Shown here piece by piece: positions 60,001 to 64,000 of a DNA stretch of 64,000 nt. Source of the stretch: Ryuthela nishihirai (taxonomy: Eukaryota; Arthropoda; Arachnida; Araneae; Heptathelidae); assembly GCA_038380435.1 (NCBI GenBank), contig JAWZYU010000024.1:53840613-53904612 (forward strand), written 5' to 3'. A program made the translations under genes and the position numbers. How positions within the stretch are numbered: the first letter of the stretch is position 1; each line of letters begins with the position of its first letter. The notes beneath the pieces were generated by a model. The model had not been told where the DNA came from and ran no database searches. It saw only the letters and a program-made list of their open reading frames with translations.

Positions 60001-62171
60001 TCTTAAGTTTTCCTCAATACCTAGTTTCTGTATGATTTAAACTATAAAACTCTTACTATATTTTCAGGTGGGCAAATAATAAAAATAAAACAATAATAAA
60101 AATAATAAAAAGCATTTCAGGTGGAGAAGATAATCCCCTTCAAATTCCCTGTACATGATTTTCATTAATGGAGTAACACATTGGGGGATATGCAGAATTC
60201 AGTATTGGGACTCCACATTTCTCCAGCTACTGGTATTTAACATTGCAATTATTCAATGCAGAAAAATTTTAAATTATCGTGTTCTGTTGTCACAGCTTCT
60301 GTTACCGAAAACATGCTTCATACAATGTTCAAAGAACGTGAATAAATGTTTTAAAGTTGTTTTCCTAAATGTAGTTCATGTCATGTGTAATGCTCATCTT
60401 CTAAATCTTGTCAGTGAGATATGACAACAAATATTCAAAACTGTTAATACTGTGGTTCCCCACAAATTCACCACCCCTGTCCTACATGTAAAGCATTTTA
60501 AGTTGTCTGTTTCTTCAAGAAAAAGGAGTCAAACCTAACAAAGCAACAGTTCCATTTCAAACAAGGTAGAATGTTTGGTTCCAAATTGTACTCTATTGCT
60601 GTGATATATAAAAGATTAAAGCGAGTTTTCGAGTAGAAAATGGGAAATAGCTGCAGCAGTTTATTAAAAGATATCTTTGAAATGTGTAAAAATAATTTTT
60701 TAGAGGTGATTTGAATGAAATCAAAAAGACGTGCAGAATATTTCGAATTTGCCATGTTGTTTGAAGCCTTCATTTTCTATAATGAACGAATTGGCAGTAA
60801 AATTACTCAGAAGAATCTAAGAATGTGATCGAACACTCACAAAAAAATACTCCATCAGTGTTTGGAAAAAAATTGGGCAATATTTTAGTTTATTCTCCCA
60901 TCATAAGAGGGTTACGTCCGTTCGACAGCAACAGAGGGCATGCCAGTAATCCGGCCAAACTGCGGCATTTGCTGCTGGAAGAGTGGATGAATATTGATGT
61001 GCACTATATCTGCATACTGGTGACATCCATGCCAGACAGGATTTTGGCTGTTCTTTGGTCGCACAGAAGCGTTACGCGCTATTAGGTGACATTCAGCCAA
61101 AGGCGACTAATTTTTTTGTCTGGTGAGCTTATCTTGTCATGCAACAGCATATGCACTGGTGCTTCCATATGTAATTTGATTTGACAGCTCAACAACCACA
61201 GTGACAACATCTTCAAGTTGAGCAAATTTCATTGATATTCCTCCCTTCCCCAATTTTCACTGTCTAACTACAAGACTTCCTGTTTCTTCAATTTTTTTCA
61301 ATCATCCTGCATAAATTACAGGGTGTCTTTAGACCAAGCCACAGTTTCCTTCAAAACAATGGATCAAATCACAGTATCCTTCAATTACTGCTAGTGAATT
61401 ACTATCATTATCATAGTACAGCTTCACCATTAGCACATGGTTGAGTAAAGTTAGTGTCATTTCTGTTATAGCAGTTGCTTAACACACTTGCTTTTATACA
61501 AAAATATGTGAATTATACACAGATCATACTGTAAAGTGCCATTCTGCCCTTGTGGCAGAAAGTGAACTAAATTCTCTTCATCGTCATTCTCTAGCTCATA
61601 TTGTGGAACGTATGCACTTCAAATTTTGCTTCATTCTGACTATTTGGTGGAGTTCCAGAAAGCACTGATTATAACAACCCTGTATATTACTAATTCTTGT
61701 CAGAGCAGGTGTTGCAAATTTCTCCAAAACCTACAACACCTTGAACACACATTCAAAGTAAAATAAATATTCTATGCAATTATTCATGAATGACATATTT
61801 AAAATGCTTACTTTTGGGGGAGTTACTACCAGTTCTGGTGGGAGATATGTTTTCAGATTACTGTAACCCTAAAAAAATAAAAATAATGGATTTAATTCCT
61901 TATATTACAAGGCAGGTTTCTTTCTATGTACTAATACATTTAGTACAACATTTACAGTACTTTTTAAAATATAATTAAGTGAGCCTAGTCTTGGACATTA
62001 TTAAAATTTTGCAAAAATAAACAATTTTTTTATTATCACTTTGTTTACCTTATCCTGTTCAGTGTAAAGCTTTGAAGGAAGAGTTGGCTCAACTGGGAAA
62101 TCCTTTAATACAAAATTTGTAGTCTTTGAAATGACTAAGCTTAATGCAAGATCGCATACTGCATACAATTT
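21039..62171 (-). CDS. PDS5: PDS5 cohesin-associated factor, C-terminal portion (seven exons)
   Basis: PDS5 binds the cohesin ring on chromatin and controls its loading, release and sister-chromatid cohesion. Exons 62049-62171, 61812-61868, 53561-53808, 42525-43001, 37997-38080, 34308-34377 and 21039-21065 join in matching phases to 1086 nt (361 codons and stop). The first two encode KLYAVCDLALSLVISKTTNF and LPSKLYTEQDK/GYSNLKTYLPPEL, closely like the end of the vertebrate PDS5B HEAT region as I recall it (KLYTVCDVA..., NYLPPE). The tail is Ser/Glu/Lys-rich and disordered in look, with an AT-hook KRPRGRPRK and basic patches, as in PDS5B. It ends GKRPTRRR. Most of the protein lies right of the window. 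Confidence 0.88.
22043..22135. repeat. 31-bp tandem repeat, three units
   Basis: Units at 22043-22073, 22074-22104 and 22105-22135, each CATCAGGGTGCTCGA followed by a variable pair and CATGAAGGGGT. They interrupt the transposase coding of the Tc1-like element. Confidence 0.93.
22518..23081. repeat. 282-bp tandem duplication inside the Tc1-like element
   Basis: 22518-22799 and 22800-23081 align throughout, with roughly one change in ten bases (for example CCTTTCAAAAACGTTTTG against CCTTTCAGAAACGTTTTG). It duplicates the N-terminal coding part of the transposase. Confidence 0.88.
25283..26955 (+). repeat. Direct repeat 'R2', two copies of about 255 bp, with a weaker third
   Basis: 25283-25560 and 26703-26955 share TCCAGCC, CAAATTAATCAGCATTTAAT and GATTTTCTGAAAATAAAATA with scattered changes. 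A weaker third match is at 27115-27310 at the start of repeat R. No coding and no tRNA-like head. Confidence 0.75.
26965..28905 (+). repeat. Repeat 'R', copy A (about 1.95 kb, non-coding)
   Basis: Matches the reverse complement of 43655-45680 over nearly its whole length. Markers: AAACTAATAGACAGAA (26984), CCAGGCTTTTAGCAAATTG (27120), GCAGCTGCACCCAGAATTT (28512), AAGAAGGATGTGTTTACTTC (28534), GATGACGTGGACACTGG (28876). It contains an internal tandem duplication of about 225 bp (27895-28117 and 28118-28345). No open frame and no recognised ends; family unknown to me. Confidence 0.82.
28906..29546. other. AT-rich intron DNA
   Basis: Between repeat R and the Tc1-like element. Two similar 40-bp phrases (TAAAGTATATAGTAGATGGCA near 29157 and TAAAGCTGTAGTAGATGGCA near 29262) hint at an old local duplication. 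Nothing else recognised. Confidence 0.4.
31556..32011 (+). pseudogene. Open RT fragment of the nested LINE (fingers and palm)
   Basis: 151 open codons: GFRSGRGCIDQIFSLRQIFE, then NFIDFKKAFDSV with the first palm Asp, GIPDKLVSIMKALY and GVRQGCILSP. It breaks before the YxDD box, which lies in another frame at about 32020. Confidence 0.85.
32827..32869. repeat. (TG)n, (GTAG)n, (GCAG)n microsatellite at LINE 3' end
   Basis: TGTGTG run at 32827-32848 followed by TAGGTAGGTAGG and CAGGCAGGCAGG. Adjacent to the LINE 3' end. Confidence 0.85.
33640..34240 (+). mobile_element. SINE family B copy carrying a nested family-A SINE
   Basis: The tRNA-like head at 33641-33712 (ending GTTTGAGTCCCC) is interrupted at 33720; family-B body resumes at 34113 with CTTTCTCACAGATCTTC and AAACTGACAGGCTATGC, ending CAAGCAGCTGTTTGAGGGG. 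Removing 33721-34112 restores a continuous element. Confidence 0.75.
33721..34104 (-). mobile_element. SINE family A inside a family-B SINE
   Basis: Matches family A from GCTCTCTGAGTGGCAC to ACTACAGATTATGAG; the tRNA 5' end is replaced by poly-C (34092-34103). Flanked by AGTAAGGC at 33713-33720 and 34105-34112, an 8-bp target duplication. Confidence 0.85.
34308..34377 (-). CDS. PDS5: PDS5 exon f
   Basis: 70 nt, acceptor TTCTGACAG, donor GTAAGT at 34307. The first base completes Thr from exon e; then HMPLADSANQNPSSSSSNLS and SQE, a serine-rich stretch, leaving in phase 0. Confidence 0.8.
34824..35162. mobile_element. Non-autonomous mariner-like element
   Basis: Inverted ends GAGGGGCATTCAAAAGTTCT (from 34825) and, on the minus strand, GAGGGCATTCGAAAAATTCT (from 35160), continuing TTGGCA...TCTGCA on one side and TTGGCACGTCTGTAGATTTGCA-like on the other, with TA at each side. 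About 340 bp, no intact coding. Lies in a PDS5 intron. Confidence 0.8.
35168..35837. other. AT-rich PDS5 intron DNA
   Basis: Contains a TA-rich run near 35247-35260. No repeat match seen elsewhere in the window and no supported coding. Confidence 0.4.
35838..36118 (-). mobile_element. SINE family A, truncated at both ends
   Basis: From AAATGGCCAGGTCATAAGAA to CCCAGCTGGGACTCGAA, lacking the first tRNA part and the last 40 bp. It directly abuts the large palindrome at 36121. Confidence 0.85.
36121..37540. repeat. Large palindrome: inverted arms of about 540-585 bp around a 300-bp spacer
   Basis: Left arm 36121-36656, right arm 36955-37540. Matching markers: AGCATAAAGATTTGCACACT with AGTGTGTAAATCTTTATGCT; GAACTTAGCCTGATTTGTTA with TAACAAATCAGGCTAAGTTC; GGCTTTCCATTCACATAACA with TGTTATGTGAATGGAAAGCC. 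The arms differ by scattered substitutions and a 46-bp tandem duplication in the right arm (37131-37222). No coding. It lies in the intron between PDS5 exons e and f. Confidence 0.9.
36658..36724. repeat. Small hairpin inside the palindrome spacer
   Basis: TTTAGTGGTTCGTGTAAAAA at 36658 pairs with TTTTTACACCAACCACTAAA ending at 36724; loop about 25 bp. Resembles a tiny MITE or a terminal-repeat remnant. Confidence 0.8.
37548..37660 (+). repeat. Third, partial copy of the palindrome arm
   Basis: CTTAGTGCATGACTGCTCTT, then ATTATTACCTGATTTTTACA follows the left-arm order seen at 36172-36270, in left-arm orientation and diverged. The region therefore reads arm, inverted arm, partial arm. Confidence 0.6.
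37661..39183. other. Intron flanks of PDS5 exon e with a SINE-like fragment
   Basis: AT-rich DNA around exon e. At 38640-38730 the minus strand reads a tRNA-like 3' half, GTGGGTTCGAATCCTGC, shared with 45760-45850 and weakly 26105-26180 (SINE family C). 38901-39120 has a short open frame without recognised content. Confidence 0.5.
37997..38080 (-). CDS. PDS5: PDS5 exon e
   Basis: 84 nt, acceptor TTTATTGCAG, donor GTAAGT at 37996. The first base completes CGA (Arg) from exon d; then LLPERSSNEKALQSCEELSN and EVQISEN; the last two bases (AC) join exon f to give Thr. Acidic, no domain. Confidence 0.82.
39184..39545 (-). mobile_element. SINE family A with small internal deletion
   Basis: Matches the full family from GTTGGGTTGTTTTACC to CTATCGACTGAGCCATCCCC, lacking about 30 bp at 39391 (CATGGGGCCATGGCGGCC joins sequences normally separated by the GACGTTAAG box). 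Possible target duplication ATGCCTGGTT / GTGCCTGGTT on the two sides. Confidence 0.87.
39556..40486. other. PDS5 intron DNA, unassigned
   Basis: 39960-40390 is less AT-rich than its surroundings but shows no conserved coding. It may be an old element fragment I cannot name. Confidence 0.4.
40487..41050 (-). mobile_element. Tc1-like transposon fragment, same family as 29547-33614
   Basis: On the minus strand it matches the Tc1-like element at 29547: CTTGTGGATCAGAGAGGGG near 40985, GGCAAATCACAGCAGAATTA near 40908, GACTGTTAAGAACTGG near 40757 and CAGTACAGGCTGGTGATGG near 40600. Terminal repeats are missing. Many stops. Confidence 0.75.
41051..41669. other. PDS5 intron DNA, unassigned
   Basis: No repeat match and no coding support between the Tc1 fragment and the LINE fragment. 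Confidence 0.4.
41670..42148 (+). mobile_element. RTE-like LINE, 5'-truncated 3' end
   Basis: From CTTCTGAAACTTGGATCC, which equals the SETWTLCK region, through GAGAGACCCCATTGGTTTGG (RERLHWFGHV region) to GTAGCCCATGGCTTGCTTGA and a short GATGATGATGA tail. Contains a 60-bp tandem duplication (markers at 41885 and 41945). Confidence 0.87.
41878..41997. repeat. 60-bp tandem duplication within the LINE fragment
   Basis: ATAGGGTTATGAACAGTGTG followed by CC(C/T)AAAGGCCTCAGA occurs at 41885 and 41945. Only a few differences, so it postdates the LINE insertion. Confidence 0.88.
42525..43001 (-). CDS. PDS5: PDS5 exon d with AT-hook
   Basis: 477 nt, acceptor TTTTGTTATAG, donor GTAGGA at 42524; the entering phase completes the AG of exon c to Ser, and it leaves with CG. 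Encodes STEELRCRRTARLTA, then the AT-hook KRPRGRPRK at 42860-42886 (minor-groove binding core RGRP), a basic stretch TGKRKVV and EHKKLR, and an acidic Ser-rich end EEPDSR. The hook matches those in the PDS5B tail in kind and place. Confidence 0.88.
43002..43654. other. PDS5 intron DNA upstream of exon d
   Basis: AT-rich, no element recognised, no coding supported. Confidence 0.45.
43655..45680 (-). repeat. Repeat 'R', copy B, inverted relative to 26965-28905
   Basis: Reverse-complement match to copy A with markers CCAGTGTTCACATCATCTG (43650), AGTAAACACATCCTTCTTAG (44220), CCGATTGATGATCG-like region near 44700, CCAATTGTGCTGAGTC (minus, 45492) and TTCTGTCTATTAGTTTTTC (45645). The internal 225-bp duplication seen in copy A is also present here (44440-44900), so it predates the spread of the family. 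Confidence 0.8.
45755..45850 (-). mobile_element. tRNA-like SINE head (family C)
   Basis: Minus strand reads GTGGTACAATGGTGGCGCAC (A-box-like) then GATGCGGGTTCGATTCCTG (B-box). The ends do not pair as a tRNA acceptor stem, and similar sequence recurs at 38640-38730 and 26105-26180, so it is a SINE head rather than a tRNA gene. Confidence 0.6.
46775..46925 (-). mobile_element. tRNA-derived element inserted in the LINE
   Basis: Plus strand shows GGTACGCTAACCACTAGACC; on the minus strand GGTCTAGTGGTTAGCGTACC is an A-box-type tRNA head. The 3' part contains AAAACCAGGACAAGCC. Family unclear (B-like). Confidence 0.5.
47312..50027 (+). mobile_element. Penelope-like element remnant bounded by inverted repeats of about 110 bp
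   Basis: Flanks 47312-47424 and 49918-50027 are inverted copies (TGTTACATAATTTAAAAGAG against CTCTTTTAAATTATGTAACA). Between them, plus-strand frames read LYLQYVDNILIFWHHPLRLL and FNEIMPSINFTYES (about 48090-48215), the RT motif with YVDN in place of YVDD, then IGKTYRQFNLQMQEHHNDIR and KGIQNTALVQ (about 48865-48960), the Penelope GIY-YIG endonuclease region. Large internal deletions; dead. The whole block interrupts a LINE. Confidence 0.72.
47427..48036 (-). mobile_element. Short Tc1-like element inside the Penelope-like remnant
   Basis: Perfectly placed inverted ends CAGTACTGTGCAAATTAGTT (47427) and, on the minus strand, CAGTACTGTGCGAATTAGTT (48036), with TA at 47425-47426 and 48037-48038. 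Minus-strand transposase C-terminal part: FQQDLSPCHNSKLAK and NSPDLNPIENLCSIIK, DD34E spacing, with Leu after the Asp. 610 bp; the N-terminal two thirds are deleted. Confidence 0.9.
51411..53250 (+). mobile_element. hAT-superfamily transposase fossil (ZMYM1/DUF4371-like)
   Basis: Plus-strand coding in shifting frames. N-terminus KRQKLSGAHNLKRKHKK (51416, longest open part 84 codons); GKILEMLHYLATQSLAFHGF (about 52130); QEAKYYSIIVNFTPDKSQVE (about 52380); DSTGFALTELVLKYLDDLGL (about 52540); AKEIAEEVKIETVFPV (about 53160). The order and spacing follow ZMYM1-like hAT transposases. More than ten frame breaks; terminal repeats not found. Confidence 0.75.
53251..53560. other. Intron DNA between the hAT fossil and PDS5 exon c
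   Basis: T-rich and A-rich tracts, nothing recognised. Confidence 0.45.
53561..53808 (-). CDS. PDS5: PDS5 exon c
   Basis: 248 nt, acceptor TTACACCAG, donor GTAAAG at 53560; enters in phase 0 and leaves with two bases (AG). Encodes KSGLELEMLFANAKNVSKKP and then a Ser/Glu/Asn-rich tail segment ending SEDTM. No domain; the sequence is of the low-complexity type expected of the PDS5 tail. Assigned to PDS5 by strand, order and matching phases on both sides. Confidence 0.82.
53904..54523. repeat. Long palindrome, arms of about 286 bp
   Basis: Left arm 53904-54189 and right arm 54237-54523 are inverted copies with few differences: GTTTACTTTACAGCCAC pairs with GTGGCTGTAAAGTAAAC, GAAGACTTAAAATTTAACTT with AAGTTAAATTTTAAGTCTTC, AGAACAACACAACATCAC with GTGATGTTGTGTTGTTCT. 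The 47-bp spacer holds a poly-C run. It starts 96 bp upstream of PDS5 exon c, in the intron. No coding. Confidence 0.92.
54655..56375 (+). mobile_element. RTE-like LINE insertion with inverted 5' segment
   Basis: 54655-55565 reads on the minus strand from NGKVIETEDF, ARWAEYFSDVLNN and TDFNVGPISQSEV to LLQGKDFGFKW and DDDLALLINDENM. 55600-56375 reads on the plus strand from DDFTLLANDVDH through TKEMKIF and the WFG-type region to the 3' end. The inverted piece stops at the same RT box where the direct piece starts, so one insertion explains both. Highly decayed. Confidence 0.8.
56376..56732. other. Intron DNA after the LINE
   Basis: Short TGTG run near 56400, otherwise unremarkable AT-rich DNA. 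Confidence 0.4.
56733..56942. repeat. Inverted repeat with 66-72-bp arms
   Basis: Left arm 56733-56798 (TTTTGAAGAGTTTGAGTATT ... TTTCAGAGTGAACCTTTCC) and right arm 56871-56942 (GGAAAGGTTCACTCTGAAAC ... AATACTCAAGCTCTTCAAAA). The spacer of about 72 bp includes GAGGTAAAACAACCC, which equals the 3' end of SINE family A. Likely a hairpin MITE or an inverted duplication. Confidence 0.85.
57310..57680 (-). mobile_element. SINE family A, old diverged copy
   Basis: Follows the family from GCACTTCTTTGCACACTATG to ATTACCTACTGAGTGTAACC with many substitutions and small indels. One of the oldest copies in the window. Confidence 0.8.
57850..58022 (-). mobile_element. SINE family A fragment, diverged
   Basis: Contains ATGGGCAAAATGTCCAGATC, CTCCTGTTAAGGCCATTCAG and CACATGAGGTCACAGCTTAA. 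The tRNA head is missing. Confidence 0.72.
58023..58787. other. PDS5 intron DNA, nothing recognised
   Basis: AT-rich. A 73-codon open frame at 58015-58236 starts in SINE sequence and has no recognisable content. Confidence 0.4.
58788..59136 (-). mobile_element. SINE family A, head end rearranged
   Basis: Good match from TTGTTTTACCTTTGAGCAG to GACTCGAATCTGGGAACTG, then the sequence folds back (17-bp palindrome at 59091-59133) instead of continuing into the tRNA 5' half. Its terminal 110 bp is the start of the 180-bp tandem duplication that follows. Confidence 0.85.
59025..59384. repeat. 180-bp tandem duplication, two essentially identical copies
   Basis: 59025-59204 and 59205-59384 appear identical base for base (GGTGTCCCCTACTGACCATG at the start, GATAGTATATATATATAT at the end). 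Each unit includes the SINE B-box palindrome (AGTTGGGACTCGAATCT with AGATTCGAGTCCCAACT, loop 9 nt). Recent by its lack of divergence, or an assembly artefact. Confidence 0.95.
59385..60149. other. PDS5 intron DNA with a possible hAT end
   Basis: CCAGAGGTCAGCAACATTTT at 59573 resembles hAT-type termini (CAGxGGTCxGCAA). No matching second end was found. The rest is unassigned. Confidence 0.35.
60150..60800 (+). mobile_element. hAT-like transposase fragment
   Basis: Plus-strand frames read VTHWGICRIQYWDSTF, then FKVVFLNVVHVMCNAHLLNL and VSEI (60345-60420), then, after breaks, HVKHFKLSVSSRKRSQT and FEFAMLFEAFIFYNERIG. The CNAHLLNLV block resembles the conserved C/W-x-H-x-LNL motif of hAT-type transposases. 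Stops and frameshifts throughout. Confidence 0.55.
60900..61140 (+). mobile_element. Tc1-like transposase C-terminus
   Basis: Encodes RPFDSNRGHASNPAKLRHLL then EEWMNI, ILVTSMPDRILAV and RSVTRY with a stop at 61083, closely following the Tc1 C-terminal pattern (LLLEEW, LVxSMPxR, HTRY). The following ATTAGGTGACATTCAGCC may be the adjacent non-coding end. The catalytic core is absent. Confidence 0.75.
61141..61811. other. PDS5 intron DNA upstream of exon c, near exon b
   Basis: No element recognised, no conserved coding. Confidence 0.4.
61812..61868 (-). CDS. PDS5: PDS5 exon b
   Basis: 57 nt, phase 0/0, acceptor TTTTTTTAG, donor GTAAGC at 61811. Encodes GYSNLKTYLPPELVVTPPK. Together with the end of exon a (LYTEQDK) it parallels the FTQPDKNFSNTKNYLPPE segment of PDS5B. 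Confidence 0.92.
62049..62171 (-). CDS. PDS5: PDS5 exon a (end of HEAT region)
   Basis: 123 nt, phase 0/0, acceptor TTTTTTTTAG at 62173-62172 and donor GTAAAC at 62048. Encodes 41 residues beginning KLYAVCDLALSLVISK. The match to vertebrate PDS5 KLY-VCD-A is what identifies the gene. Confidence 0.92.
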
Positions 62172-64000
62172 CTAAAAAAAAAGATTAAAAACAAAAATCA
62201 CATTAAACATGGAGTATTAAATTTAAAAACAGAGCATGCATACAACTTAGCATACCACAAATGATGAACTTAATTTACTTTAATAATAGCTAGAAAATTA
62301 CACTTTTAAGGATGGAAAAAATGGGTGATGAATAAATAATTCTAAGTTTGTTATCTCATCATTTTTGTAAAATATGTTTATAAATTTTCACAATTAATAC
62401 AAATGCAATTTGTTAAACAACATCCAAACATATATACACAGAAATCTAAATTTAATATTTCCAGTTTAAAGACTTATAGCTTTAATATTCAATACCTTGA
62501 ACATGGTAAAAACCTTATATTGTTCTTTTCAATTTTCAGTTCTATATTTAATGCATTACAATATTTTTCTCTTTGATTCTAAGGTAAGGATATTTCTATT
62601 CTTCAGTTATTTTTTTCTGTACATTCTCTAAAAACATATATTGTGTTGAACATAAAAAACCTAAGGATTTTTCACTCTGATACATATCATCCGATTAGTA
62701 ACTTGACTTGGGTATAATACACAAACTGAAATTGAAACAATAACAAAGCCTTTACACCTATCCCCTTTAATATAATTATTGGCTTTGGGGTCAGTATAAA
62801 GAACACAATCTCTTCTAAAATTGGTGATTCGTGTTTTTTTTTCTCAAATAGCCAAATTAAACTCTAATTAGCCTAGTTGTTACAAGCAAGGTTTTAATTT
62901 GAGGATTCTAAGGATTAATACAAAGGTCTGATATTTGAACAACTATTTAAGTAAAATATCTAGTAGGCCTTGAATTTCAGCTTGATAATTATAGCATGAA
63001 AAAAATGTGTTATTTAATAAACCTATTTAAACAATACAGCCAAGTAGATATTTTAGCTTTTAATACTTCATTTCATGCATTTAACATTTTCTTTATTTCA
63101 GTATTCTGAATTCAACAGGGAAATGTTAAATTAGGATTCACTCTCTCACAACAAATGCAAGGTTCATGTTAGTCCTTGGTTTTGTACATGTGTATTTCTT
63201 TCAAATGTAAATCCATACTTATTGTGCTGTTTTACATGCAATGCTGTTGTGAAAGTGAAATGAAATATGAGGGAGTTTCCTTTGTATCAAACAATTCATT
63301 TGAGGGTAGTGTTCAAATTTAGATACATAAGAACTGTCCTTTACCATTCCCTGAGAGCTAGAATAGAGAAGAACAAGAGGTTTACACAGGATGTTGTGAA
63401 GCTGGATACACCTTGTACACAAAGAATTTGTATATTCGATGAATGTATGGAAACCTCTAAGAAGGAAAATTAGGAAAGTAATTTTTAAGTAATAAATTAT
63501 CACAGAAAAAGTTCTGTAGAGAAGGAACACTTGAAATAACGAGTTGAAATTTCCTCCCATGGTGAACACTATAAGTGGAAGATATCCTAATGCTGGAAAC
63601 ACACCAGTTTAAAATTACGCTGCTTATTTTGATTAGTAGTTTTGTAAGCAGCTTTTTTTTTTAATTAATGTAATAGTTTCTTCATTTAATATTTTTCAAC
63701 ATAATATGTTTGTGTATCTTTGGGCCAATTCTTTTTTTTTTTCTTTTAATCACATTAGCTTTATGAATGCTATAATAAATTTTTTATTGCTGTCTTTACT
63801 AAAAGAACAAAAATTCCCTTTTACACTTCAGTAAAATATTCTAGTACACAAATAAAACTAGGAAATTTACTAGGATTTTATGATAAATGTTCACTCTGGC
63901 ATAAATGCAAAAGTTTATTACTTTTTTTATAGAGTTGAGAAGTAAAAATAATTTAACATATTTAAAATAAAGTTTACCTCTTGAAATAAAAAAAGGAACA
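62172..64000. other. PDS5 intron DNA upstream of exon a
   Basis: AT-rich. No exon of the PDS5 HEAT region was found. Short open frames at 63219-63602 (minus) and 63267-63473 (plus) overlap each other on opposite strands and neither is recognised. Confidence 0.5.

Noticed and set aside
63219..63602. 127-codon minus-strand open frame and an overlapping plus-strand frame at 63267-63473
   Set aside because: Neither matches a family I know, they overlap in antisense, and no splice or repeat context supports either.
63979..64000. Possible donor site of the preceding PDS5 exon (TTTCAAGAG/GTAAAC on the minus strand)
   Set aside because: The upstream sequence would read FLFLFQE, unlike the Asn-Glu ending expected before KLYAVCD. 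Probably intron.

Overview
The window is animal nuclear DNA: visibly AT-rich, intron-dominated and crowded with transposable elements in every state of decay. The protein matches (PRPP synthetase, PDS5) and the element mix (Tc1/mariner, pogo, hAT, an RTE-like LINE, a Penelope-like element, tRNA-derived SINEs) point to an invertebrate, probably an arthropod and possibly a chelicerate. The taxon is an inference. There is no prokaryotic-style operon, CRISPR array or defence island.

Only two host genes can be supported, both on the minus strand. (1) At 1450-5458 lie the first three coding exons of ribose-phosphate pyrophosphokinase (PRPS), 135 codons with no indel against the human protein as I recall it; the rest lies left of the window. 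(2) Seven exons between 62171 and 21039 encode the C-terminal tail of a PDS5 cohesin cofactor. All phases join into a 1086-nt reading frame (361 codons plus stop) with an AT-hook; the N-terminal HEAT-repeat part lies right of the window. Everything else is intron, intergenic DNA or mobile elements.

Layout: 1-1167 Tc1-like element in a PRPS intron; 1450-5458 PRPS exons with two SINEs in intron 1; 5459-21038 intergenic DNA with SINEs, a pogo-like element (10123-11219), a truncated LINE (8302-9197) and an inverted full-length LINE (12706-15955); 19847-20073 hairpin MITE; 21039-21065 last PDS5 exon; 21360-23880 decayed mariner-like transposase interrupted by a Tc1-like element; 26965-28905 non-coding repeat 'R'; 29547-33614 Tc1-like element split by a LINE; 34308-43001 three PDS5 exons with a 1.4-kb palindrome (36121-37540) between two of them; 43655-45680 inverted copy of R; 46030-51345 LINE interrupted by a Penelope-like remnant that itself holds a short Tc1-like element; 51411-53250 hAT fossil; 53561-53808 PDS5 exon; 53904-54523 long palindrome; 54660-56375 inverted LINE; 57310-59384 old and recently duplicated SINEs; 60150-61090 transposase fragments; 61812-62171 two PDS5 exons.

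The most interesting structures not explained by gene calls are the ~2-kb inverted R repeats bracketing three PDS5 exons (a classic back-splicing geometry), the two large intronic palindromes, two LINE insertions with 5' inversions, and several nested insertions from which relative ages can be read. All boundaries were read by eye, without alignment software.
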